64,000 bases of DNA, taken from positions 1 to 64,000 of the forward strand of contig NZ_WKEQ01000028.1 in the NCBI RefSeq assembly GCF_021605415.1, given 5' to 3'. Within the stretch, counting starts at the first letter, position 1, and every line of letters begins with the position of its first letter. The position numbers were made by a program, and so were the translations under genes. Below the pieces are notes generated by a model that saw only the letters and a list, made by a program, of their open reading frames with translations, had not been told where the DNA came from and did no database searches. Source of the stretch: Pseudomonas syringae (GTDB lineage Bacteria; Pseudomonadota; Gammaproteobacteria; Pseudomonadales; Pseudomonadaceae). Shown piece after piece: positions 7,600-16,261 of this stretch.

Positions 7600-7622
7600 T
7601 GCCTGCCGTATATAAATCGACG

Positions 7623-8735
7623 TCAGTAAGAAGACAGATCCGCCATCGGATGCCGTCCCTCCCAAGCCTTATGAAAGTGCGCTTCAACCACTGCCTCCGG
7701 CACATGATTGATGTCTGGCCAGTGCCAATGAGGTTTTTGATCCTTGTCGATCAATCGCGCACGAACCCCTTCGCTGAATTCCGGATGCCGACAGCAATTG
7801 AGGCTCAGCGTGTATTCCATCTGGAAGACTTCGGCCAGTGACATATGGCGCGCACGGATGATCTGTTCCCAGACCAGATGCGCGGTCAGCGGTGAGCCTT
7901 CGCTCATGGTTTTGGCGGCCCGGGCGATCAGTGAATCGCTGCTGTCTTTTTGCAACGCGATGGCTTTCCAGGCGCAGGCGACGTCGCTGACATCCAGCAA
8001 TTCGTCGATCTGCTGACGTCGCGGCAGCCATTGCGCTTGCGGCATCTGTGCGACGGCTTCTTGCTGCAAGGCCTTTAGCAGACTGTTGAGCTGCATGGCG
8101 GTCTGTTCCTGCCAGTTCAATTGCAGCAGGCCGTCGATCAAATCCGGCTGTTGCTCGTCGAGTAGAAAGCGATCCGCCAGATCCAGATCGATCGCATCGC
8201 GGGCGTTCATGTGCGCCCCGGTCAAACCGAGAAACAACCCAAGCTTGCCGGGCAGCCGCGCCAGAAACCAACTGGCGCCGACATCCGGGTACAAACCGAT
8301 GGTGATCTCCGGCATCGCCAGACGGGTGCTCGGTGTGACGATCCGCGTACTTGCGCCTTGCAGCAAGCCCATGCCGCCGCCCAGCACGTAGCCGTGGCCC
8401 CAGCAGATCAACGGTTTCGGGTAAGTGTGAAGGCTGTAATCCAGTCGATATTCCGCGTTGAAAAACTGTGCGGCCAACGGCGGGACTTCGCCGGGATGGG
8501 CGCGGCAGGCTTCGACCAGGCTGCGTACTTCGCCGCCGGCGCAGAACGCCTTGGCGCCATTGCCACGCAGCAATACGCAGACGATTTGCGGATCCTTGGC
8601 CCAGGCGTTCAGTTTGTCGCTCAAGGCGTTGATCATCGGCAGGGACAGCGCATTGAGCGATTTTTCGGCATCCAGGCTGGCGATGCCCAGACGCGCACCA
8701 TCAGTGCCGGTGCGTTCTTCGAAGTGCAAATTCAT
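7623..8735 (-). CDS. Enoyl-CoA hydratase/isomerase family, likely 3-hydroxyisobutyryl-CoA hydrolase
   Basis: A 370-residue crotonase-superfamily protein in the longer HIBCH-type subfamily. The first oxyanion-hole segment is KAFCAGGEVRSLVEA, the second GHGYVLGGGMGLLQGAS, followed by the diagnostic PEITIGLYPDVGASWFLARL. The extended helical C-terminus ends in HKAWEGRHPMADLSSY. The family hydrolyses 3-hydroxyisobutyryl-CoA in valine breakdown, or hydrates similar acyl-CoAs; the substrate here is not proven. Length suits HIBCH (about 350-370), not simple hydratases (about 260). It is divergent from ung. Confidence 0.8.
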   Translation of the reverse strand: MNLHFEERTGTDGARLGIASLDAEKSLNALSLPMINALSDKLNAWAKDPQIVCVLLRGNGAKAFCAGGEVRSLVEACRAHPGEVPPLAAQFFNAEYRLDYSLHTYPKPLICWGHGYVLGGGMGLLQGASTRIVTPSTRLAMPEITIGLYPDVGASWFLARLPGKLGLFLGLTGAHMNARDAIDLDLADRFLLDEQQPDLIDGLLQLNWQEQTAMQLNSLLKALQQEAVAQMPQAQWLPRRQQIDELLDVSDVACAWKAIALQKDSSDSLIARAAKTMSEGSPLTAHLVWEQIIRARHMSLAEVFQMEYTLSLNCCRHPEFSEGVRARLIDKDQKPHWHWPDINHVPEAVVEAHFHKAWEGRHPMADLSSY

Positions 8736-8867
8736 CGTGACCTCGATCGGAAATTTGAACGATCAGTATGACCGCTGTGTGGGAAAGTGCCGGATCTGCG
8801 TCAGATCAATTGACAAGGGGAACAGGGTTTCCTAGGGTGCGCCCCATTGTTTTTGCCGGGTATGACC

Positions 8868-9560
8868 ATGACTGCTGACGACCGTATCAAACTCGAACCG
8901 AGCTGGAAGGAGGCACTGCGTGCTGAGTTCGACCAGCCTTACATGGCAGAGTTGCGCACGTTCCTGCAGCAGGAACGCGATGCCGGCAAGGAAATCTATC
9001 CGCCGGGTCCGCTGATTTTCAGTGCGCTGAACTCGACGCCGCTGGACAAGGTGAAGGTGGTGATTCTCGGTCAGGATCCCTACCACGGCCCGGGTCAGGC
9101 CCACGGTTTATGTTTCTCGGTGCAGCCGGGCATTGCAACGCCGCCGTCGCTGCTCAATATCTATAAAGAGCTCAAGCGCGACTTGAACATCGACATTCCT
9201 GCGCACGGCTATTTGCAGAGCTGGGCGGATCAGGGTGTGTTGATGCTCAACACCACCATGACCGTCGAGCGCGCCACCGCCAACGCGCACAAGGACAAGG
9301 GCTGGCAATTTTTTACTGACCGGATCATTGAAGTGGTCAGTCAGAAGCAGCCGCACCTAGTGTTCATGCTGTGGGGGGCGCATGCGCAGAGCAAGCAGAA
9401 ACTGATCGATCCGACCAAGCATCTGGTGCTGACGTCAGTGCATCCGTCGCCGTTGTCGGCTTATCGCGGGTTTCTCGGCTGCGGGCATTTTGGTCGTGCC
9501 AACAAGTTTCTTGAGCAGAACGGCGAGACGCCGATCGAGTGGCGGTTGCCACCGATTTGA
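8868..9560 (+). CDS. ung: Uracil-DNA glycosylase
   Basis: Family 1 UNG, 230 residues from the second of two closely spaced ATGs (8862 and 8868). Motif A is VVILGQDPYHGPGQAHGL with the catalytic Asp and His; the minor-groove loop is TSVHPSPLSAYRGF near the C-terminus. It removes uracil from DNA to start base-excision repair. I chose 8868 because the protein then begins MTADDRIKLEPSWK, as I recall for Pseudomonas Ung; neither ATG has a strong ribosome site. The promoter region is shared with the divergent hydratase gene. Confidence 0.93.
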   Translation: MTADDRIKLEPSWKEALRAEFDQPYMAELRTFLQQERDAGKEIYPPGPLIFSALNSTPLDKVKVVILGQDPYHGPGQAHGLCFSVQPGIATPPSLLNIYKELKRDLNIDIPAHGYLQSWADQGVLMLNTTMTVERATANAHKDKGWQFFTDRIIEVVSQKQPHLVFMLWGAHAQSKQKLIDPTKHLVLTSVHPSPLSAYRGFLGCGHFGRANKFLEQNGETPIEWRLPPI

Positions 9561-9579
9561 TGGTAGTCAGGGACGGCCC

Positions 9580-9672
9580 CATCGCTGGCAAGCCAGCTCC
9601 CACAGGGTTTGGGGTATGCACATGATTGATGGGCAATCACAAAAATCTGCGGGAGCTGGCTTGCCAGCGATG
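9580..9672. repeat. REPIN (inverted REP pair)
   Basis: Two 22-base arms, CATCGCTGGCAAGCCAGCTC type at 9580-9601 and its inverse at 9651-9672, enclose a 49-base spacer. This is a typical Pseudomonas REP doublet, sitting between the convergent ung and abrB-like genes. Confidence 0.85.
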
Positions 9673-9688
9673 AGGCCGACTCGGTCTA

Positions 9689-10729
9689 TCAATTTGATTC
9701 GGGTCTACGGTTCCAATACTTGAACAACGGCTCCGCCAGAAACAGTACGAACAACAGCCGCATCACCTGCATCGCCGTCACCAGCGGCACCGACAATTGC
9801 AAAGTCTCTGCCGTCAGGCTCATCTCCGCGATACCGCCGGGCATCATGCCCAGGGTCAGCGAGCGCAAATCCAGATGGGTCAGGGCACTCAAGCCCAATG
9901 CCGCCAGCGTGGCAATCAACATGGTCAACACCGTACCGATCAAGGTGCGGCCCATGAACGACGGCGCGCGACGGAAGAATTGCCGGTTGAAGTGACAACC
10001 CAGTCCGCTGCCGATCAACCATTGGCCAATCTGACTGCCACCGTTCGGCAAACTGATGTGCAAATCCCAGGCAATGCTCACGGTCGCACTGATTAGCAAC
10101 GGCCCAAACAGCCACGGGTTAGGTTGTCGCAGACGTTGCCAGAGCCAGGCGAGCAGGGCGCCCGCCGGAAACAGAATCGCCAGCCAGGCCCAATTCACCG
10201 CACCCGTATGAGAAACCGGCGCGCCGTCGCCTAATAGATATTTGAAAGCCGCCGGCACGCACAGCACCACCACCAGCACCCGCAAACTTTGCCCCGCCGC
10301 GACATGGCTGAGCATCGCGCCGTTACGCGCGCCGAGGTTGACCATTTCTCCGGAACCGCCGGGCATGCTGGAGAAGAACGCGGTGGCGCGATCCTCGCCG
10401 GTGCGGCGCATCAGCCAAACGCCGACCACCGCCGACACGCTGGTGACCAGCGCGCCAAAGAAAATCAGGCCGAAGTGGCTCAGCACCTGCTCCATCACCA
10501 TCGGGGTGAAGTGCAGGCCGATGCCGATGCCCACCACCCATTGCCCGCATTTGCGGCCGCCGGGGATTTCCGCCAGTTGCCATGGGGTCAGGCAGCGCAC
10601 CAGGATGATCGCCAGCAACGAGCCGACCATCCACGGCAGCGGCCAGCCGATCTGGCTGGCGATGTAGCCGCCCAGCAGACCGACCAGCGGGGTTCCCCAC
10701 CATTGTCTGAGCGATGGCGCATCAGACAT
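9689..10729 (-). CDS. AbrB family membrane protein (putative transporter)
   Basis: A 346-residue polytopic inner-membrane protein of the AbrB/putative ammonia monooxygenase family (PF05145 type). It has two related halves of about five helices, each with a conserved Gly/Pro-rich segment: SSMPGGSGEMVNLGARNGA in the first and LGMMPGGIAEMSLTAETLQ in the second. Despite the family name it is not an ammonia monooxygenase. Its start overlaps the end of tctA by 8 bp, so it is translated from the tct operon and may support tricarboxylate transport. That functional link is inference from position. Confidence 0.8.
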   Translation of the reverse strand: MSDAPSLRQWWGTPLVGLLGGYIASQIGWPLPWMVGSLLAIILVRCLTPWQLAEIPGGRKCGQWVVGIGIGLHFTPMVMEQVLSHFGLIFFGALVTSVSAVVGVWLMRRTGEDRATAFFSSMPGGSGEMVNLGARNGAMLSHVAAGQSLRVLVVVLCVPAAFKYLLGDGAPVSHTGAVNWAWLAILFPAGALLAWLWQRLRQPNPWLFGPLLISATVSIAWDLHISLPNGGSQIGQWLIGSGLGCHFNRQFFRRAPSFMGRTLIGTVLTMLIATLAALGLSALTHLDLRSLTLGMMPGGIAEMSLTAETLQLSVPLVTAMQVMRLLFVLFLAEPLFKYWNRRPESN

Positions 10730-12236
10730 CGGCGACAGCGTTCCGCACAGCGGAGCGTTTGCGCCAGATGCGGATGATCGGCATGGCCAGCATGATCGCG
10801 GTCAGTACCCAGCAACCGAAGGTGATCGGGCTCGACCAGAGAATGTCCAGCGCACCGTTGGAAATCGACAGCGCACGACGCAGGTTTTGCTCCATCAGAC
10901 CGCCGAGAATGAAACCCAGCAACAGCGGCGACAGCGGGAAATCCAGCTTGCGCAGGATGTAACCGAAAATGCCGATACCGATCATCAGGAACAGGTCGAA
11001 CGTGGTCGCATGTACCGCGTACACGCCGATCCCGGTGATGATCGCGATCACCGGCACCAATGCCCAGTTCGGCACCGACAGGATGCGGGTGAAGATGCGG
11101 ATCATCGGGATGTTCAAGACCACCAGCATTACGTTGGCGATGAACAGCGAAGCGATCAGGCCCCAGACGATGTCCGGTTGTTGCTGAAACAGCAGCGGGC
11201 CCGGGGTGATGTTGTACAGCGACAGTGCGCCGATCATCACGGCGGTGGTGCCCGAACCTGGAACGCCCAGGGTCAGCATCGGCACCAGTGCGCCGCACGC
11301 TGCACCGCCGATGGCGGTTTCCGGTGCCGCAAGACCGCGAGCGTCACCCTGGCCGAATTTGCCGCTGGCACCGGCTATGCGCTTTTCGGTCATGTAGGCG
11401 ACCGCACTGGCCAGTGTCGCGCCGGCACCCGGCAATACGCCCATGATGAAACCAAGCACGCCGCAACGCACGTTCACCGTGAACACCGACGCCGCTTCCT
11501 TGAAGTTGAACATCATGCGGCCGGTGGCTTTCACCGCTTCCTGACCGTGATGGGTTTTCTCCAGCAGCAGCAGAATTTCACTGATCGAGAACAGGCCCAG
11601 CACCAGCACGACAAACTGAATGCCGTCGGTGAGGTGGATGTTGTCACCGGTGAAGCGGTACACGCCGCTGTTGGCGTCGATGCCGACCGTCGACAGGAAC
11701 AGACCGATCAACGCCGCGATAAAAGTCTTCAACGGACGATCACCGGCCATGCCGCCGAGGCAGACAATCGCGAACACCATCAGCACAAAATATTCCGCCG
11801 GCCCAAAGGCAATCGCCCACTTCGCCAGCAGCGGGGCGAACAGCACCATGCCGCAGGTTGCGATGAAAGCGCCGATGAACGAGCTCCATGCCGACAGCGA
11901 CAGCGCGACACCCGCCAAGCCTTTGCGCGCCATCGGGTAACCGTCCAGGGTGGTCATCACGGTGGAGGCTTCGCCCGGAATGTTCAGCAGGATCGAGCTG
12001 ATCCGGCCGCCGTATTCGCAGCCCAGGTACACGGCCGCGAGCAGGATAAGTGCCGATTCCGGCGGCAGACCGAGGGCGAACGCAATCGGGATCAACAGGG
12101 CCACGCCGTTGATCGGGCCCAGGCCCGGCAACAGGCCGACGACGGTGCCGATCAAGGTGCCGCAGAGCGCGGTCACCAGGTTGTACGGGCTCAGCGCGAC
12201 GCCGAAACCATGGCCCAAATAGCCGAGAGTATCCAT
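10722..12236 (-). CDS. tctA: Tripartite tricarboxylate transporter, large permease TctA
   Basis: A 504-residue protein with about 11-12 membrane helices and the TctA signature near the N-terminus, GTVVGLLPGLGPINGVALL. A second conserved GVLPGAGATLASAVAY segment lies mid-protein and a GVPGSGTTAVMIGAL segment follows. With TctB it forms the proton- or sodium-coupled importer fed by periplasmic TctC, moving citrate or similar acids into the cell. It starts one base after tctB ends (12238), so the two are tightly coupled. Confidence 0.92.
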   Translation of the reverse strand: MDTLGYLGHGFGVALSPYNLVTALCGTLIGTVVGLLPGLGPINGVALLIPIAFALGLPPESALILLAAVYLGCEYGGRISSILLNIPGEASTVMTTLDGYPMARKGLAGVALSLSAWSSFIGAFIATCGMVLFAPLLAKWAIAFGPAEYFVLMVFAIVCLGGMAGDRPLKTFIAALIGLFLSTVGIDANSGVYRFTGDNIHLTDGIQFVVLVLGLFSISEILLLLEKTHHGQEAVKATGRMMFNFKEAASVFTVNVRCGVLGFIMGVLPGAGATLASAVAYMTEKRIAGASGKFGQGDARGLAAPETAIGGAACGALVPMLTLGVPGSGTTAVMIGALSLYNITPGPLLFQQQPDIVWGLIASLFIANVMLVVLNIPMIRIFTRILSVPNWALVPVIAIITGIGVYAVHATTFDLFLMIGIGIFGYILRKLDFPLSPLLLGFILGGLMEQNLRRALSISNGALDILWSSPITFGCWVLTAIMLAMPIIRIWRKRSAVRNAVADV

Positions 12237-12237
12237 A

Positions 12238-12696
12238 TCAGTTCTCCAGAACGTCGAGCAGGCCCAAAGGCAACGGGACGTCCATCACCTTGTCGAACAG
12301 CAGGTAGAGGCCGACGGCCATCAAGCTGATGATGATCACGCTCGGCAACCAGCGGCCGCCGTACAAGCGCGCCATCGGGATGCCGGTGATGATGCTGGCG
12401 ACGATGAAACCCAGCGGTTCGAAAGTGCCGGCGAATACCAGCAGCAACACGACGCAAATACCGATCTTGGTCAGGGTTTCACGATCCAGCGGTATCTCGT
12501 CGTCGTTGTGTTTGATCGGTGCAGGGCGGAACGCCATGTACAACAGAGCCAGCCCCATCAGGGCCAGCATCAGGAGCGGGAAGGCGCGCGGCCCGACCGG
12601 CTCATAGGAAAACGCCGCTTGATACGGCCACGCCATCAGTGCCAGGCCGACGCAGACCAGCAACAGCACGGACGCGAAAATACGTTGAATAAGCAT
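12238..12696 (-). CDS. tctB: Tripartite tricarboxylate transporter, small permease TctB
   Basis: A 152-residue membrane protein with four predicted helices (IFASVLLLVCVGLALMAW; FPLLMLALMGLALLYMAF; IGICVVLLLVFAGTFEPLGFI; WLPSVIIISLMAVGLYLLF), the normal layout of TctB. Start ATG at 12694-12696 has AGGAGCT just upstream; a longer start at 12714 lacks a ribosome site. It is the small subunit of the citrate-type transporter and lies between tctC and tctA. Confidence 0.88.
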   Translation of the reverse strand: MLIQRIFASVLLLVCVGLALMAWPYQAAFSYEPVGPRAFPLLMLALMGLALLYMAFRPAPIKHNDDEIPLDRETLTKIGICVVLLLVFAGTFEPLGFIVASIITGIPMARLYGGRWLPSVIIISLMAVGLYLLFDKVMDVPLPLGLLDVLEN

Positions 12697-12754
12697 GGGA
12701 AGCTCCTGTGCCATGGCCCCACAAAACGGGGCCGTGGCCGCTAGACAGAGACGA

Positions 12755-13732
12755 TCACTGAATCAGGCCGAACTCTTTGGCCAGCACTTTGTAATCCGCG
12801 ACCTGCTTTTTCACGTAGGTGTCCAGTTCCTGGCCGGTCATGGCGAACGGGAACAGTTCACGCTGATCGCGCAGCTTGGCGAACTCGTCGGAGGCCAGCA
12901 TTTTGTCGAACGAGGCTTTCCACCAGTTGTAGTCTTCGTCGCTGACTTTCGGGCCGACGTAGAAACCACGAACCACTGGCCAGACGATGTCGTAACCCTG
13001 TTCGCGAGCGGTCGGAATGTCTTTCATTTCCGGCTCGTCCAGACGCTTGTCGGCGAACACCGCGAGCAGACGCATGTCGCCACTCAGGATGTGCGGCATG
13101 GAGTCGGAGATGTCGGTGCTACCGACTTGAATGTGGCCGCCGAGCAGAGCAGTGGCGATTTCGCCGCCACCTTCGAGGGCGACGTAACGCAGGTCGCGCG
13201 GGTTGATCCCGGCAGCCTTGGCGACCAGCGCGGTTTGCATCCAGTCTTGGCTGCCGACGGTGCCGCCGGAACCGATGACCACGGAGCCCGGATCTTTCTT
13301 CAATGCCTGTACCAGATCGTCGAGGGTCTTGTAGGGCGAATCGCTTTTTACCGCGATGGCGCCATAGCTGGTGCCAACCGCTGCCAACCAGCGCACGTTG
13401 GTTTCATCGAAACGACCGAACTTGCCTTGGGCCAGGTTCAGAAGCGAACCGCTCGACCACGCGACCAGCGTGCCGGCGTCGCCCGGACGCTGGGCCACCA
13501 CCGCGTTGTACGCCACTGCACCGACGCCGCCAGGCATGTAGGTCACGCGCATCGGCTTGGTCAGGATTTTCTCGTTGACCAGTGCGCTTTGCACCAGTTT
13601 GCAGGTCAGGTCGAAACCGCCGCCAGGTGAGGCCGGTGCGATGCATTCCGGGCGTTTCGGTTCGGCCATGAGCTGGCCGGCGAACAGAATGCAACCGGCG
13701 GCGAGAGCAAAACGACGCAGTGATGGGTTCAT
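12755..13732 (-). CDS. tctC: Tripartite tricarboxylate transporter substrate-binding protein TctC
   Basis: A 325-residue periplasmic binding protein. The signal peptide runs MNPSLRRFALAAGCILFAGQLMA. The mature part opens with PECIAPASPGGGFDLTCKLV, typical of Bug/TctC receptors, and has VTYMPGGVGAVAYN and a GSGGTVGSQDW segment in the binding cleft. It delivers tricarboxylates to TctAB. The chosen ATG (13730-13732) has GGAGAC upstream. It is the first gene of the operon and faces the tctDE regulator genes. Confidence 0.92.
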   Translation of the reverse strand: MNPSLRRFALAAGCILFAGQLMAEPKRPECIAPASPGGGFDLTCKLVQSALVNEKILTKPMRVTYMPGGVGAVAYNAVVAQRPGDAGTLVAWSSGSLLNLAQGKFGRFDETNVRWLAAVGTSYGAIAVKSDSPYKTLDDLVQALKKDPGSVVIGSGGTVGSQDWMQTALVAKAAGINPRDLRYVALEGGGEIATALLGGHIQVGSTDISDSMPHILSGDMRLLAVFADKRLDEPEMKDIPTAREQGYDIVWPVVRGFYVGPKVSDEDYNWWKASFDKMLASDEFAKLRDQRELFPFAMTGQELDTYVKKQVADYKVLAKEFGLIQ

Positions 13733-14170
13733 GAGTGTCTCCATGGGAGTTGTTGTTTTTGGTTGGTTTCAGGCGTGGTTGTGTGGCGCGCGCGGCTGGC
13801 CTTCTTCAAACCCGGATGGGCCGAAAGACGAGCAGCCGACAACGGTGCTGGCAAGCAAAAACGAGTGCGAAAAAATTCGGGCGGGATGAATCCGGGGCTG
13901 TGAAGACAGCATGATGCGATACCTCGTTATTGTTCTTATGGGTCGAAAACGCTTCGTGGCGTTTTTCGTGCGCTGATTGGCGGCAGCGCTGAATGTTGAA
14001 ACATTCCGTAACCGGACTCTAACGGCCCAACCTTTCGCTAACCTTTCAATAAGCTTTCAGCAGGCTTTCACCCACCTTTCAATAGGAGGCGGGGCTTCAC
14101 ACCGGCGGCGTCGGCTGTAAACTTCGCGCCAAAGAATGGCGTCGACCATCCCTGAATGAGGTGTAAAACC
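13733..14170. other. Divergent control region between tctC and tctD
   Basis: 438 bases with no credible gene. It contains a hairpin with arms AAAACGC/GCGTTTT at 13946-13965 followed by a short T-run, which could be a weak terminator or attenuator, and the five-copy CTTTCA repeat described separately. A weak rightward promoter candidate is CTTCAC (14095-14100), 17-bp spacer, TAAACT (14118-14123). No convincing leftward -10/-35 pair could be fixed. Confidence 0.6.
14032..14081 (+). promoter_or_regulatory. Five CTTTCA/G direct repeats at exact 11-bp phase (likely TctD binding site)
   Basis: Copies begin at 14032 (CTTTCG), 14043, 14054, 14065 and 14076 (all CTTTCA). Each start is exactly 11 bp from the next, so all copies lie on nearly the same face of the helix. 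OmpR/PhoB-family regulators bind direct half-sites with 11-bp spacing, and an OmpR-family regulator gene (tctD) starts 90 bp downstream. The repeats and spacing are seen directly; TctD as the ligand is inference. Confidence 0.65.
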
Positions 14171-14842
14171 ATGCGTGTCCTGCTCGTCGAAGATCATCTG
14201 CAGCTCGCCGAAAGCGTCGCCCAGGCGCTGAAGAGCACCGGTTTGACCGTGGACGTGTTGCACGACGGCGTCGCGGCAGATCTGGCGCTTGGCAGTGAGG
14301 AATATGCCGTGGTGATCCTCGACGTCGGCCTGCCGCGCATGGACGGTTTCGAAGTGCTGGCACGCTTGCGTGCCCGAGGCAAAAATCTGCCGGTGCTGAT
14401 GCTCACCGCACGCAGCGACGTCAAGGATCGGGTGCACGGGCTCAACCTCGGCGCCGATGACTACCTGGCCAAACCGTTTGAACTGACTGAGCTGGAGGCT
14501 CGAGTCAAAGCCCTGCTGCGCCGCAGCGTGCTCGGCGGCGAACGGGTGCAGCGTTGCGGCGTGCTGGCGTACGATCTCGAGACTCGGCGCTTTACCCTTG
14601 GCGAAGAATTGCTGACGCTGACCTCGCGCGAACAAGCGGTGCTTGAAGCGTTGATCGCACGGCCGGGGCGGGTGATGAGCAAGGAACAACTGGCGGCACA
14701 GGTGTTCGGTCTCGACGAAGAGGCCAGCCCCGACGCCATCGAAATCTACGTCCACCGACTGCGCAAAAAACTCGATGGCCAACCGGTGGCCATTGTGACG
14801 TTCCGGGGCCTCGGTTATTTGCTGGAAAGCCGCGATGCATAA
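14171..14842 (+). CDS. tctD: OmpR-family response regulator TctD
   Basis: A 223-residue regulator. The receiver domain starts MRVLLVEDHLQLAES with the acidic pair, has the phospho-acceptor Asp in VVILDVGLPRMDGF (about residue 51), and the conserved Lys in DDYLAKPFELTEL. The C-terminal winged helix ends with EIYVHRLRKKL and FRGLGYLL. GAGGTG lies upstream of ATG 14171. It overlaps tctE by 8 bp and is divergent from the transporter operon, the usual arrangement for TctDE, which senses tricarboxylates and turns on their uptake. Confidence 0.88.
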   Translation: MRVLLVEDHLQLAESVAQALKSTGLTVDVLHDGVAADLALGSEEYAVVILDVGLPRMDGFEVLARLRARGKNLPVLMLTARSDVKDRVHGLNLGADDYLAKPFELTELEARVKALLRRSVLGGERVQRCGVLAYDLETRRFTLGEELLTLTSREQAVLEALIARPGRVMSKEQLAAQVFGLDEEASPDAIEIYVHRLRKKLDGQPVAIVTFRGLGYLLESRDA

Positions 14843-16220
14843 TCCCAGCAGTCTGCGCTGGCGGTTGCTGTGGAACCTCGCGTTGTTGCTCGTGGGGCTG
14901 ACAATCGCCAGTACGTTAAGCGCCTACTGGAATGGGCGCGAAGCGGCCGATACGGCCTACGACCGCACCTTGCTGGCATCCGCACGCACCATCGCCGCCG
15001 GACTGTCCCAGCGCGACGGCAGCCTGAGCGCCGACGTGCCGTACGTGGCGCTCGATACGTTCGCCTACGACAGCGCCGGACGAATTTTCTATCTGGTCAA
15101 CGACATCAATCAGAAGCTGATTTCGGGCTACGAAAATCTCCCGGGGCCACCGCCCGGCACGCCGCGTACCGATGATTATCCGGCGCTGGCACGTTTCTAC
15201 GACGCCAAATACCAAGGCCAGAACGTGCGCGTTGTCAGCCTGCTCAAAGCGGTCAGCGAGCCGAACATGAACGGCATGGCGGAGATTCGCGTCGCTGAAA
15301 CCGACGAAGCCCGGGTGAAAATGGCCCGCAGTCTGATGGCCGATACATTGTTGCGCCTGGGCATGCTGGGGATTGGCGCGTTGCTGATGGTGTGGTTTGC
15401 GGTGAGTGCCGCATTGCGGCCGCTGGAGCGTTTGCGCACGGCAGTGGAAGAGCGTCAGCCCGATGATCTGCGGCCACTGCCGCTGGTGGAAGTGCAGCAC
15501 GAACTGTGGCCGTTGGTGCGCGCGCTTAACCATTTCACCGAGCGCCTGCGCGGGCAGTTCGAGCGTCAGGCGCAATTCATTGCCGATGCCGCTCACGAAT
15601 TGCGCACGCCTCTGGCGGCACTCAAGGCGCGGCTGGAACTGGGGTTGCGGTCGAGCGAGCCCGAGACTTGGCGCAGCACGCTGGAATCTTCCGCCCAAGG
15701 CACTGATCGATTGACTCATCTGGCCAATCAATTGCTGTCGATGGCGCGGGTCGAAAACGGTGCGCGGGCGATTGCTGAGGGCGGTGCGCAATTGCTCGAC
15801 CTGAGCCAGTTGGCCCGGGAACTGGGCATGGCCATGGCGCCGCTGGCTCACGCCCGAGGCGTCGCATTGGCGCTGGAGGCGGACGAGCCGGTGTGGTTGC
15901 GCGGCGAACCGACCTTGCTGAATGAACTGCTGAGCAATCTGGTGGACAACGCGCTGGCGCACACGCCGTCGGGCGGCAACGTGATTTTGCGGGTCTCGGC
16001 GCCGGCGGTGTTGGAAGTCGAGGATGACGGGCCGGGCATTCCACTGGAGGAGCGTGAGCGGGTGTTCGAACGTTTCTATCGCCGCAATCAGCAGGTGGCA
16101 GGATCCGGGTTGGGGTTGGCAATCGTCGGCGAAATCTGCCGCGCGCACCTGGCGCAGATCAGTCTGCATGATGGCGAGAAGGCGGGGTTGAAGGTGCGGG
16201 TGAGTTTTATTGCAGGATGA
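14835..16220 (+). CDS. tctE: Sensor histidine kinase TctE
   Basis: A 461-residue membrane kinase. Its first helix is LLWNLALLLVGLTIASTLSAY, then a periplasmic sensor domain (about 35-170), a second helix (LGMLGIGALLMVWFAVSAA), HAMP-like linker, and a catalytic core. The phospho-accepting His is in FIADAAHELRTPLAALKARL. The ATP-binding lid has LLSNLVDNALAHTP (N box), EVEDDGPGIP (G1) and GSGLGLAIV (G2). All key residues are present. It should phosphorylate TctD in response to an external tricarboxylate; the exact ligand is unknown. Confidence 0.86.
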   Translation: MHNPSSLRWRLLWNLALLLVGLTIASTLSAYWNGREAADTAYDRTLLASARTIAAGLSQRDGSLSADVPYVALDTFAYDSAGRIFYLVNDINQKLISGYENLPGPPPGTPRTDDYPALARFYDAKYQGQNVRVVSLLKAVSEPNMNGMAEIRVAETDEARVKMARSLMADTLLRLGMLGIGALLMVWFAVSAALRPLERLRTAVEERQPDDLRPLPLVEVQHELWPLVRALNHFTERLRGQFERQAQFIADAAHELRTPLAALKARLELGLRSSEPETWRSTLESSAQGTDRLTHLANQLLSMARVENGARAIAEGGAQLLDLSQLARELGMAMAPLAHARGVALALEADEPVWLRGEPTLLNELLSNLVDNALAHTPSGGNVILRVSAPAVLEVEDDGPGIPLEERERVFERFYRRNQQVAGSGLGLAIVGEICRAHLAQISLHDGEKAGLKVRVSFIAG

Positions 16221-16261
16221 TTGTGGTGCTGGTCCCGGCCTCTTCGCGAGCAGGCTCGGGA

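Noticed and set aside
10887..12329. A long open frame on the plus strand opposite tctA (480 codons)
   Set aside because: Its translation is rich in Gln, His, Asp and Arg with no domain, a typical shadow of a high-GC gene; tctA on the other strand has clear family motifs and operon context.
13946..13965. Hairpin AAAACGC/GCGTTTT followed by T bases in the tctC-tctD gap
   Set aside because: No gene ends nearby on the plus strand; kept only as a possible weak attenuator inside the region note.
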